From Balanoglossus misakiensis (taxonomy: Eukaryota > Hemichordata), in contig CM082591.2 in NCBI GenBank assembly GCA_040954595.2, forward strand, positions 4,340,001-4,404,000: a stretch of 64,000 nucleotides of DNA, read 5' to 3'. This document shows positions 56,301-64,000 of this stretch, in pieces. The first letter of the stretch is position 1; the number at the start of each line of letters is the position of its first letter. A program made the position numbers and the translations under genes. The notes beneath the pieces were generated by a model. The model did not search any database, was not told the origin of the DNA, and was given only the letters and a program-made list of their open reading frames with translations.

Positions 56301-59300
56301 TCTGGTGTTTAAACTTTGAACAGCTGTGGCTAGAACTTGTAGGTGCAGAAAACGCTAAGGGAAGACCAGTGTCCCTGATCGAGGCAGCCCCGATGACCAT
56401 CTGGGCAGGACTGCCCACGAACAGCAAACTGTACTCCAAGAACAAGAGCAATAAACCAAGCCACAGGAGTGAGCACCCATCCAGCAATCATTCCAAACTA
56501 GCAATATACAGGTCAGAAGTCATGCAACGGAGGAAACTTCTGCGGGACTACTACAAATCCGGGTCTTCCACCGAGAGTTTAGAGTCGACCACCAGCAGCG
56601 CTTCCGCCGCGACAGATGGAACGCCTCTGGTGGGCGCCCGATCCATGTCGGATTCTGTCTTCGTCGCGTCTCGCACGGCCCCGGTGTCGGATTCGAGAGA
56701 CTACTACAGCGACTCCAAAACCAGCAGTCCGCCGCCGCCGCAGACGGTCAGGCGCAGCACGAGTACGGAGAGCAACGGTTCGTGGAACGTCGGCGACTGC
56801 GTCTTCAGCTCGGCGTCTTCGACCGCCGGTCTCCAAGACGCCGTGTCCCGAGACGGCACGGATAAAGTTCCCGACAGATGCATCTTGCTGCACTCGGACT
56901 CCAAGATGCGGTTGATGCTGAACCACTACCAGTTGCTCTTCCTGCTCAGACTGCTGGACTCGTTCAGCAACCTGGTCGTCGCCCTGGAAGAGGACTACGT
57001 CATGTTCCACAAGCAGCCGAGCCCTCTCAAGAGCACCATGCTCTCCCTGCGACTCTCCTCGGCCGAGCTGACCCTCCTGATGCCGCCCATACCGGAAGCA
57101 GACAAGGACGTCGACGACAAATCTGACGGTCAGGAGGAGGAAAAGAAAGAGATGCACCATCTGAACATCGACGTGAATAACGCCGGTGCTCTCTCAGACG
57201 GTGCAGCCTCGCATGATAGTGGTCTAGGGACGCCCACTACAGAGACTAGACCTGATCTGACTGCCAAGCCGAATCCAGAGCTCAAGTTGGTCGAAGAGGA
57301 TGAAGCCCAGGCTGGAAGTACTATGCAAACAACAGATGGAGCTAAATCAGCATCGGTGCAGTTGGAACTGGAGGACGAACCGAGTTCTGCTTCCACCGAA
57401 TCTGCCGAAGAGGCAGTTCTTCTGGACCAGGCTGTTGTGTCGGAAACAGGGATCGCCATCAGAGAGAACGGGACCATACAGTACAGGGCCAGAGTCACGG
57501 AAACGAAGCTCAGCACTCTGGTGGTTCCCACCACTCCCACTCACAAGGCAGACGCCAGCCCTCCCAGCGCCTCTTCGCAGAAGGGCGACTTGAACGCGCT
57601 GCAGGCACTGGTGAAACGAGCCGACAACATCAAGAAGAGCTTCAAAGGTTCCTCCCTCACCGATCTGCTGAATCGATCCAGTTCTCAGGTGTCCCTGGAC
57701 GACACGTCGTCTGTCGACTCCGGGTCGCAGTGGGAGACCCTGTCCATCAGCAGCGACACGAGCGATGCCTTCGCCGTTCTCAGCAGCGACAGCTCCAAGC
57801 CGGGCGCCGGCGGGGGGACGTACATCTCCGGCGACGGCGACAGTTTCAGCAGCGACACGTACGGGGCTGTGCCGGTGACGGTGGTCACGGAAGACAGGGC
57901 ATCAAGCAGGGCCAGCTCTCCGTCTGCGCCGTCTGTGAGCAGCAGCAGTAATCCAGAACGGAAACCACAGCCTCAGACTGTAAGTATATAATACTGTAAA
58001 ACACTTTATTTTCGCGAGAGCCAAAATAGCGTAAAAATAAAAAGTCGCGTAAATTTTTTTTGAAGATAACGATGCAGTGAATGAAATAAGAGAACGCGAA
58101 AATTAATACTCGCGAAACAGTGGCCTCTCTCGATATCCCGAAAATTTTGACTCGCGAAAATAAAGTGTTTTACAGTAGATATTAGCATAGCAAGTTGTTG
58201 CTATGAGCATACTACACACTGACACCTGTATACACTGAACCCTTAGCTGGAAACACATCTCTGTACATTTCTAAGTCCTCCTCAGATAGAAGTACAACTG
58301 ATGTTTATTATAGCATGTACTTGCCATAAACACACTACACACTCAATTTCCCTCAGGTGTCTGTGGTGGATCTGAATATAGAGGACCTACAGCTGGGTAT
58401 ACAGTTGGATGGCGAGAACTCTGCCGTCAAACTGACCATTGGTGATTTCCAACCTGTAGAGAGGGGAAACCAGGAATTAGAATGGTTTCTGTCCAAGAGA
58501 ATTGCAGGTACTGTAGACTCAGCATTTGGATGATATTAGCATTTATTCAAATATTTATTATAGTGCCATAATCTATGACTTTTAAATGTATGATATGTTT
58601 ATATGTTACAATTTTATTCACTTCTTGCTTGTTCTGGTAGATGGTGCACTGCTTCTCAAAATTTACTGCAAAATGGCAAAACGTAGCTATATACTTTGAG
58701 TTGTTTTGCTAGCTTGGTGTTTTGAAACTGTTCATTTGCACAGTGCATATCTTCTGTAGTATATCTTTGACCCATGACCTTTGACCCATCCACAGAGGGC
58801 AGCAGTAAATGGAAACAGATGGAAGAACCCAAGGACATTGACAACCCTGTCCTGTCCGCCAGACTCACGCTCGGCACCTCAGCCGAGAGGTACTGCCCCG
58901 GTGTTGGCAGCCGGGGTCACCTGGGGGTCGACGTTCAAGGGATGAACACCCAGATACTGATGTCCACTGTCACGAATTTGCTGAGTCTGATCGAGGAGGA
59001 ATTGACCGGCGACTACATGCCCATGGACATCAACATTTCAAATGCAAACATTAAATTGAAGGTAACTGTTTGATTTGGTGATAGTGTGCAGAAAAATCAA
59101 AGCATGTAGTATGTTTCGGTCATTTTCCGAAGTCAAAATACTAGTAAGCCCCCTAGGTTACTACATCAGTTTGGGTAAGTATGCTAAAAATGCTAAAGCT
59201 CCTTAGGTCAGTGAAAGTGGATAGTAATACCCCCTATCTTACTATTTCATTTCAATTCAGAGTGATGGCATACCAGCATACCCCCTAACTCGACCACCGG

Positions 59301-60267
59301 GTGACGAACCAGTAGAGTTTTACTTACAATCAGCAACAGTCAAGAGATCCCTAGATGGAGTGTACCACATCAATGGTAGGTTGTGTACCCATTCAGTTTG
59401 AACTCTGACCTCATATGATATTATGCATATTTTTCCATCATCTGAGACTGGATGTGAATGACAGCATTTCATCCCCCAGTTAACAATTTTGTCATGTACT
59501 TTTTTTAGCATCACAAGAGGAGAAAGACAGCCACGAGGAGGAGAGCGCCCCCTCATCAGAGGATCTACGGAAACTGAGGGAAGAGAACAGACGACTGAAG
59601 GAGCAGCTGGATACGACGCGGTCAGCACTGCACGACGTCGAGCGAGAGAGATCCTCGCTGTTCCGATCGCTGTCTCACATGCGGGAAGAGTTGATCCTGT
59701 CCGATAGAGAGATGCGGGAAGCAAAAGTCCAGCTGGAAAGCCTTGGTGCAGATCTGTCCAACAGGTGATTTTCAGGCCAAAGGTCACCATGAGTCAAAGG
59801 TCAAATATGCGTTGGTCATAGGTCATCACCATGGAGATTATGTAGATTACCATATATTTTAATATCTGTGGATACAGATTGAACAATAGAAAATTAACAC
59901 ATCTAGGCTAATTATCATTTCTCTGTACAGCAGAGAATTAAAAAAAGTTAATTTGTTAATTTATATGTTTAATTATGTTTGATACATTCATTTTAATAAA
60001 TGAATGATTTTTGTTTTTATACTTTTTTTTCTTTTAAGAAAGACAAGTAAACTGCTCATTTAATTACTTGTCTTAATAAGAGAGAGTTGTAAGATGCAAC
60101 AGAGTGTTGCAAGTGTTTTTGTTTTGCCGTTTTAAGTCTAGGAATATTTAAGAAAAGGGTATGATGTGCAGTAAACTATTAACAGCAGGTGTATGTATTT
60201 TTTCAGTTTGCGTAGAGTTGTCAAGGTAGATGAACTGGATGTTCTGCAAGAAATGGGAAGATGTTGA
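41308..60267 (+). CDS. UHRF1BP1L: bridge-like lipid transfer protein 3 (BLTP3/UHRF1BP1L, SHIP164) copy 1 (spliced gene, 17 coding exons)
   Basis: VPS13-related RBG-fold protein: a hydrophobic groove carries bulk lipid between membranes; vertebrate BLTP3B/SHIP164 acts on endosome-Golgi carriers. Joined exons keep frame throughout and give 1579 residues (human BLTP3A 1440, BLTP3B 1464). Features: Chorein-like N-terminus (1-50: IKNQIVKHLSK, NLSQDKISLSTLKGEGDLSD); RBG beta-repeats (about 50-600: LDLPTWVVLTKAVCNR, LRLTRI, LLWVLTDSQVKA, ESSYHVVMNRVDLHLCD, GGAMQVSLQ, YYFPDGLDFP); a 715-residue exon with FEQLWLELVG, RKLLRDYYKS, NHYQLLFLLRLLDS and a large Ser-rich disordered insertion; further RBG blocks; and a C-terminal coiled coil (about 1495-1555). 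A second copy begins 3.2 kb downstream on the same strand. The start at MASLIKNQ matches the family N-terminus. BLTP3A versus 3B cannot be separated. Confidence 0.93.
44454..44634. mobile_element. family F TA-flanked inverted-repeat element
   Basis: Left TACACTAAAACCTGTCTAAA, right (reverse-complemented) TACAGTAAAACCAGTCTAAA, 181 bp, with TA at both outer edges, typical of mariner-type insertion. No transposase frame. Confidence 0.8.
44948..45033. mobile_element. family B element, right part
   Basis: CTGTGATTGGCCAGATCTCA, CCATGGTAACTGTAGC, and AGGTGACCGTATACCTTTAA at the end. Confidence 0.75.
45368..45427. mobile_element. family D element, right-end fragment
   Basis: GATATTGCGAAAATTTCCTG, then TCGCGAAAATAGCCCCTTTT and ACAGTA. 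It lies 46 bases before the exon 2 acceptor. Confidence 0.65.
45473..45635 (+). CDS. UHRF1BP1L: BLTP3 copy 1 coding exon 2
   Basis: Acceptor TTTCACTCTCAG. Encodes FVKNLSQDKISLSTLKGEGD, LELDEKVLMDLLDLPTWV and AVCNRVHIK, the conserved Chorein-like domain. Confidence 0.96.
48063..48187. mobile_element. family B element, internally deleted
   Basis: TTAAAGGTATACGGTCACCT and AGGTGACCGTATACCTTTAA form near-perfect 20-bp terminal repeats flanked by CC/GG; only 125 bp, lacking the CTGTGATTGGCTAGATC core, so an internal deletion derivative. Confidence 0.88.
48774..48867. mobile_element. family C element, complete
   Basis: TTAACCCTTTCTCCACCATG at the left and ACAGGGGTGAAAGGGTTAA at the right, 94 bp, nearly palindromic. 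Centre TTTTCTATAGCAAATTTGG. Confidence 0.8.
48864..49367. mobile_element. family G inverted-repeat element
   Basis: Left TTAAAAGGACAAAGTCTCTC and right (reverse-complemented) TTAAAGGGACAAAGTCTCTC, about 500 bp. It contains three TTCAAAATGGCCGCC units (48989-49065) and an inner inverted repeat (ACTCACCAAAATGAATA versus TATTCATTTTGGCGAGA, about 49169-49235). Its left TTAA is the right TTAA of the adjoining family C element. Confidence 0.75.
49477..49515 (+). CDS. UHRF1BP1L: BLTP3 copy 1 coding exon 3 (39 nt)
   Basis: Encodes IPWTKLKTHPASL, matching IPWTKLKTHPICL of vertebrates. Phase 0 both sides; acceptor CTTTCACAG, donor CTG|GTAAGT. Confidence 0.95.
49686..49762 (+). CDS. UHRF1BP1L: BLTP3 copy 1 coding exon 4
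   Basis: Encodes YLDQVEIEMEITEELRQQTE, then YVPLH. Phase 0 in, 2 out. Confidence 0.92.
49786..49965. mobile_element. repeat-filled intron: family F fragment plus family A left end
   Basis: GTGGAACCTGGCATTATGGA, then CACCTCTTTAATCAGGAC (family F-like, 49786-49853), followed by TTAAAGCGACAATAGATATC and CAGTATTTTTGTTCTGTG (family A, from 49854). Together they make up most of the 250-bp intron between exons 4 and 5. Confidence 0.6.
50013..50121 (+). CDS. UHRF1BP1L: BLTP3 copy 1 coding exon 5, with GC donor
   Basis: Encodes GGKYGFSDKVIDGLFVVINA, then ITINFHSTAFQASAQ, matching EYGFAEKVVEG of vertebrates. The donor is CTCAG|GCAAGT, a GC-AG intron; a GT alternative five bases on would break the frame. 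Confidence 0.92.
50157..50194. mobile_element. family D element, right-end fragment
   Basis: TTGTTAGCAAAATTTTCCTG and TTTTACAGTG, a diverged copy of the family D terminus. Confidence 0.45.
50765..51163 (+). CDS. UHRF1BP1L: BLTP3 copy 1 coding exon 6
   Basis: Encodes ISRFRIRSMRPTWQVADLRL, TRIKDLNRGEILIFKEADWL, RLITNQGKVRFTIKKRL and LLEDLLWVLTDSQVKAVIEY. Phase 0 both sides. The most conserved RBG segment. Confidence 0.96.
51487..51673 (+). CDS. UHRF1BP1L: BLTP3 copy 1 coding exon 7
   Basis: Encodes a Gln/Ser-rich linker and YFDKYDVVESSYHVVMNRVD, then LHLCDEQNRPESE. Phase 1 out. Confidence 0.95.
51674..54034 (+). other. BLTP3 copy 1 intron 7 (2.4 kb)
   Basis: No coding exon is seen. It contains a complete family D element at 52898-53071. 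Open frames at 53652-53940 on both strands have no recognisable domain. Confidence 0.6.
52898..53071. mobile_element. family D TA-flanked inverted-repeat element, complete
   Basis: TACTGTAAAACAGGAAATTT at the left and CGAAAATTTCCCGTTTTACA then GTA at the right, with inner TTCGCGA blocks. 174 bp. Confidence 0.85.
54035..54121 (+). CDS. UHRF1BP1L: BLTP3 copy 1 coding exon 8
   Basis: Encodes TFKRRIDGGAMQVSLQKLSL, then DLYPYHIA, matching RRITGGAMQLSF...YYPYHKAG. Phase 1 in and out. Confidence 0.95.
54533..54997 (+). CDS. UHRF1BP1L: BLTP3 copy 1 coding exon 9
   Basis: Encodes SRAHWERYDEAMSARDGWVE, a basic low-complexity insert (about residues 405-450) built on repeated AGGTCA-like DNA, then LLENTFVIRIEDFTLYSVST and MSSLHIEHTSYYFPDGLDFP. 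Phase 1 in and out. Confidence 0.95.
55302..55408 (+). CDS. UHRF1BP1L: BLTP3 copy 1 coding exon 10
   Basis: Encodes PQPNIFAKLNPVHLYVDYST, then ILWLYQFANNMATGV. Phase 1 in, 0 out. Confidence 0.95.
55528..55596 (+). CDS. UHRF1BP1L: BLTP3 copy 1 coding exon 11
   Basis: Encodes KDDSSLSVEFEHRDIRIDAL, then MPK, matching KDEHLDIRLDAFWLK-type sequence of vertebrates. Confidence 0.93.
55835..57979 (+). CDS. UHRF1BP1L: BLTP3 copy 1 coding exon 12 (2145 nt)
   Basis: Opens LTLPAEKEMTNQPDRPTSLQ, continues through LFWDHAYKSEEN, VWCLNFEQLWLELVG, SLIEAAPMTIWAGLP, RRKLLRDYYKSGSS and MRLMLNHYQLLFLLRLLDSF, then a long acidic/Ser-rich region, closing PERKPQPQT before GTAAGT. The codon-rich GC content creates long antisense frames (for example 56579-57160), which are shadows. 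Confidence 0.96.
57992..58177. mobile_element. family D TA-flanked inverted-repeat element, complete
   Basis: TACTGTAAAACACTTTATTT, then TCGCGAG, is an exact reverse complement of the right end over about 27 bp. 186 bp. It begins 11 bases after the exon 12 donor. Confidence 0.92.
58357..58507 (+). CDS. UHRF1BP1L: BLTP3 copy 1 coding exon 13
   Basis: Encodes VSVVDLNIEDLQLGIQLDGE, FQPVERGNQELEWFLSKR. Phase 0 in, 1 out. Confidence 0.93.
58796..59061 (+). CDS. UHRF1BP1L: BLTP3 copy 1 coding exon 14
   Basis: Encodes LSARLTLGTSAERYCPGVGS, then DYMPMDINISNANIKLK, matching VMPMKIQVSNTKINLKDD of BLTP3B. Confidence 0.95.
59261..59375 (+). CDS. UHRF1BP1L: BLTP3 copy 1 coding exon 15
   Basis: Encodes SDGIPAYPLTRPPGDEPVEF, then YLQSATVKRSLDGVYHIN. 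It corresponds to the VHIDHLVVERSDDGSFHIRD strand of BLTP3B. Phase 0 in, 1 out. Confidence 0.94.
59509..59764 (+). CDS. UHRF1BP1L: BLTP3 copy 1 coding exon 16 (coiled coil)
   Basis: Encodes LRKLREENRRLKEQLDTTRS, ALHDVERERSSLFRSLSH and a continuing heptad pattern to SLGADLSN. The donor is AACAG|GTGATT, phase 2. If it is not used, translation stops two codons later (TGA 59766-59768), giving an alternative end. Confidence 0.9.
60207..60267 (+). CDS. UHRF1BP1L: BLTP3 copy 1 coding exon 17 with stop
   Basis: A strong acceptor, TATTTTTTCAG, opens (S)LRRVVKVDELDVLQEMGRC and TGA, in frame with exon 16. Vertebrate proteins end soon after the coiled coil, so either end is possible; the acceptor quality and phase fit favour this exon. 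Confidence 0.65.
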
Positions 60268-63200
60268 TATGGTGCCAAGAAAAAGAAAAAAACTTAAGTT
60301 ATTGTGATGGTGTGTAGATGTAGGTTACTTAAACTTGAAACCGGACTGCTTTTGGGTAGTGTGTGTGTATGTACCAGTATGTGTGTGTGTGTGTGACATG
60401 TATGTGTCACTGGGCATAGTTTGCAATCTATAATGTTACACAGTCACTTACAATAAGATTTGCTGTCTGTTATCTCACTCACTAGGGTAGACAAAAGTAG
60501 TTTGTCAAAAATATTCAGTGCAATGCAGCTAGTTTCAGTTTCAGTTTCTACGGAAAGAAATACTCATCTATAAACATCGGTAGTTTTGAGAAACTCCTAC
60601 TTAAAAACTAATTACATTTTATAATACAAGGTGCGAAAACATTTGGCAGAGTAGAAGTTACATTTTAAGGGACGTTCTCGAAAATAAATACTTGGAGCAG
60701 TTGAAGCAATAATGGTTTATCCTGATTCCTAGCAATCCTCCCCAGAATCACCCAAACTGGTGTGAACGTTTCTAAGTCTACTTAACAGATGTTCAATTAA
60801 AATAAGTCAGCAACTTACATTTAGTAATAGTAGTAAGTTAGCTAGGGTGACTCACAGTCAAAATGAATGTAGACTTAGGGGTTCCATGCAAATGAGTTCA
60901 GTGTAGCAATGCTGGATTCTAATATCAACAAATAGACGAAAATTACTGCCAAGGCACTTTGGTTCTGCTTGTTGTGTAAGCAATCATCATAAGATAGAAG
61001 TTATAAAACTTTTTCGTGCAGAAGCAAAGATTACATCCCTTCCCCATTTGGGTTACATTTTGTTTAGATACAGTTGGACACAACAGAAGAATGAATAGTG
61101 GTCAGTATTTGTTGTGGACTTTTAAGGGTCTTTTGCCATGTTACATGTGTACTTCTCTGAAAGGAATTGTGTTGCCGTATTTTTCATTAGATGCGTGTAT
61201 TATTTGTCGCACAGGGTGACACATTTACATTTGATGATGAACCAATGTCTGTCTTTGTTCCTTTACATTTAGATCATTTTGCCTAGTTACATAGCAGAAC
61301 GTTAAAGTGCATTTTCTGCACATACAATGTTGTAAGTCTTACATGTTTTATTATGGACTAGTTAAAAGACCATCAACCATTCAGTTGTATCAGTTTGGCC
61401 ATTGCCTACCTCTGCCAGTTTCTTAGTGGAAAAAATGTATACATTTCTCAAAATGGCAATAGTTTCAAAAATATGATACCATCATTCTGATTGGTTAAAA
61501 TCCTGAACGTATTTCAGCACTGTCCAATTAGAATCCCCGTTGTAGAGTTAGAGAAGCTTGTCACGATGTCTCCTTCCAACTGTGTACTTTGATTGTTTTG
61601 TTAGTTCAGTAGCTCAGAATGAAATCCTCAGCGATATAGTTTTCTTTAAAATGAGAATTTCAGTAAAATTAGATGTAACACAGTGTGATGTGCAATATCT
61701 CTAAGAATTGAGGCCAAATAGAGAGAGAATGGTTGTCCATTGACTAATCCTTGCGTTTATTTTCACCAAAGTTTTGATGTTGATCATCAGAAAAGTGAAA
61801 ATAAACATCTATCCTTAAGTTTGATTCATCCTAGTGTATTAAAGTCAGAATAACATTCTACTATTTGGCCAAAATTCTATTAACTCTATGCAGATTAAAT
61901 CAAAAACAAAATTAAGAGCTATCAAGCAGTGTTTACTTTGTTATTTTCATTCAATTGTAATCACACGCTTTAATGTGCTGTGTCAATTTCAAGCACCCCT
62001 AGCACTGGTACTTATTGATGACCCGATTACAGAAGGCATTCTCTAACACCAGGAGGCGGTCTACTGTCACTATTCCTTGTTGGACTGGATTTTAATGGTG
62101 CCATTTTTCGTGACAAAAGCATTGAATCACAGACCAGGCAGCTTTAACCTGTACAAACGATGTAAATCTTCAATGTATATTATTAATTTCCAGAATGTTT
62201 TGATCATGTGATCAGAAGTTCATTTATTACATTTGCTTATGTTTTTTAAGTTTTACATGATGAGAATGAAATGTAATTATTTAATCAATGTGTTCATATT
62301 GCGCAGCGAAAGAAAGCTCACGGGTGAAAATGAATAAAAGATATCGTTTATTGTGCATTGTGTCTTTCCATTTACTTGTAGCCCAGGGAAATATGTCATT
62401 CAAAAACGTAGATTTTCGTTGTTATTTTGACCAAACCAGCAAATATCAAAACATCAACCTTGATGGCAAAATTGCACCTTTCAAGTCACAAACTCGGGAG
62501 AAAGTAGTAAAAACAAAATGACGTGTACTTTGATTGATGGTGGCGCTGTTGTGTGCTAGGTTTGTCGCTATTTTGGGCAGGTTCATAAAACGAGCATAGG
62601 GTGATAAAATGAGTATTTTACTATCATGGAGTAGTGCCTACACCAACAAAAGTGTCAAGTGGACAGGGGGTCAATTGGGTAATAAAAGTAAATCCATCAG
62701 CAAGAACTGATTAACAGGTGTTTGGGACGAGTGAGGTATTATTCTGTATATATTAAGTTCACAAACTTCATCTTCCCCCAAAAAATAGGCTGCTTAGTAT
62801 TATAGTAGTGGACACCACTAGTATTAAAAGTATGTCCTATCCTGAGTTATTTATTTATTCATTTATTTATATGTCATAGACAGAAGAAGGAAGGATTCTT
62901 CTATCTACGAAAAACATATCTGACCATATAAGCTTCAGTTTTTCGGCTGAGGTTGCCAGGTCACGAAAGGTGAGATTTTTGTCCCAATAAAAGCCGGATA
63001 TGCTCGGACGTCGTTTCCAGGTGACGCAAAAGTGGCACTCCTGTTAGTGCGGACAGGGTTGAGGTTCTAAATGAAAGAAAATTAATGATTAGACAAGACA
63101 ATACAGTACCATGACACGACAGGTACTGAGGTACATCCTATCTACCCACGGACCAACTGATGTTGGTGAACACTGGTGGCGCGCTATATAAGGAAGAAAG

Positions 63201-63486
63201 AGATTTATACTGTTTTCTATGTATCGCTTCGTTTATTCAGAGAAAAAACAGTCGCATACACAACTTTGTCCATCCTCGGATAGAAATATATATTTACACC
63301 CTGCAATACAACTGTTAAAGTTTGCTACACCATGCAAAGAATGCGACACACTTGTTATCGTTGATAGTTTCGGACAAGTTAGGGGGCCTCGTTTATACCA
63401 GTTTTTAGCAGGAAGCCACAACATGGAAACCAACAGCTGATACCTATCTTCGTTTCTCTCTATTTTCTGTTCTTCATCTTAACACC
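60268..63486 (+). other. BLTP3 copy 1 3' UTR/flank and promoter side of BLTP3 copy 2
   Basis: AT-rich, with AATAAA hexamers near 60686, 61797 and 62334 that could end copy 1 transcripts. A 77-codon frame at 62288-62521 has no recognisable domain. The last few hundred bases (from about 63180) precede the copy 2 start and probably hold its promoter and 5' leader. Confidence 0.45.
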
Positions 63487-63530
63487 ATGGCGGGTATACT
63501 GAAGAAGCAGATCACCAAACACCTTTCCAA
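63487..63530 (+). CDS. UHRF1BP1L: BLTP3 copy 2, first coding exon (gene continues past the right edge)
   Basis: CACCATGGCGGG is an ideal start context. It encodes MAGILKKQITKHLS plus two bases (phase 2), donor TCCAA|GTAAGT. It is the same length (44 nt) and phase as exon 1 of copy 1 and is nearer to the vertebrate MAGIIKKQILKHLS. The next exon would be expected beyond 64000. Its presence shows a tandem duplication of BLTP3. Confidence 0.88.
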
Positions 63531-64000
63531 GTAAGTGTCTCACGAATTAGGAGATCTGATTCGTGGCAGGCTAGGGCGACTTGGTCCCAGCTCCGATCAT
63601 CGCGATCAATGGTTGATCCTGAGGTCACAATGATTGGGGATTTGATCTCTCGTTTACAGTTCGTGTTTACACCGAACCCTAGACCCGATTTTAAGGAAAA
63701 ATGACGGTTTGGGGTTTTCAGGAATATGTATCGTTCACACATGTTGTAGTTTAGAAAAACGGACGTGTGGATACGTGATTTGAAGCAATTTCACGACCAG
63801 TGTTTATATCATCACTCTAACATCCACTCAGCCAGAGGCAGAGACTGTTAGTCCTATAACGCAAACAACTCGATATTTCCGCGCTCTTGTGTTCATATTG
63901 ACGATGGGTTTAATATCATATGTAATGTTTACGTTGTCCTGATTGTAGATTACGTAATTATGTTGACTTTCATATGAATCGTGTCAATTTCCCATTCAGT
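63531..64000 (+). other. start of intron 1 of BLTP3 copy 2
   Basis: Non-coding sequence after the copy 2 exon 1 donor. No second exon (expected to begin with a FxKNLSxDKINLSTLKGEG-like peptide) is present before the window ends. Confidence 0.7.

Noticed and set aside
56579-57160. Minus-strand frame of 193 codons
   Set aside because: Antisense shadow of the large BLTP3 exon 12; Arg/Gly-rich and without similarity.
62288-62521. Small plus frame with a hydrophobic stretch (LLCIVSFHLLVA) resembling a signal peptide
   Set aside because: AT-rich 3' flank of BLTP3 with an AATAAA inside the frame; no conserved pattern or promoter seen.
1-64000. CRISPR array, operon or prokaryotic mobile island
   Set aside because: No regularly spaced direct repeats with unique spacers; gene structure is clearly spliced and eukaryotic.

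Overview
The window is genomic DNA from an animal, probably an invertebrate deuterostome such as a lancelet or acorn worm. It has many short, phase-consistent GT-AG exons in AT-rich introns, no operons or Shine-Dalgarno-led genes, an intronless RING/B-box/filamin/NHL gene, abundant TTAA- and TA-flanked miniature transposons, a tRNA-headed SINE, and recurrent TACATGTA-type sequence. The clade is an inference; species cannot be fixed from the sequence alone.

Layout. (1) 1070-1666, minus: first coding exon of a sulfonylurea-receptor ABC protein (ABCC8/ABCC9 type); the rest lies beyond the left edge. (2) 3471-5693, minus: intact single-exon TRIM-NHL E3 ligase gene. (3) 6854-36620, plus: complete oxysterol-binding-protein-related gene of the OSBPL5/OSBPL8 type. 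I resolved 21 coding exons (913 codons plus stop), including a 15-nt microexon, plus an alternative first exon at 24140-24242. A small two-exon candidate gene overlaps its 5' end (6434-7842). (4) 41308-60267, plus: complete bridge-like lipid transfer gene BLTP3 (UHRF1BP1/UHRF1BP1L), 17 coding exons, 1579 codons plus stop, with one GC-AG intron. (5) 63487-63530, plus: first coding exon of a second BLTP3 gene, so BLTP3 is tandemly duplicated here.

The two complete multi-exon genes encode lipid-transfer proteins of membrane contact sites: ORP5/8 exchanges phosphatidylserine for phosphoinositides at the ER-plasma membrane contact, and BLTP3 is a rod-like bulk lipid carrier on endosomes. The ABCC8/9-OSBPL5/8-BLTP3 linkage mirrors human chromosomes 12 and 11p15, so it probably preserves an ancestral chordate linkage.

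The non-coding space is rich in small mobile elements. At least seven inverted-repeat families are recognisable by comparing copies inside the window: five flanked by TTAA and two flanked by TA. A hAT-like element with an 8-bp target duplication, a SINE, several microsatellites and a perfect 46-bp palindrome are also present. No rRNA, functional tRNA or CRISPR is seen. Exon coordinates were derived by eye from splice signals, frame continuity and family similarity; none has transcript support here.
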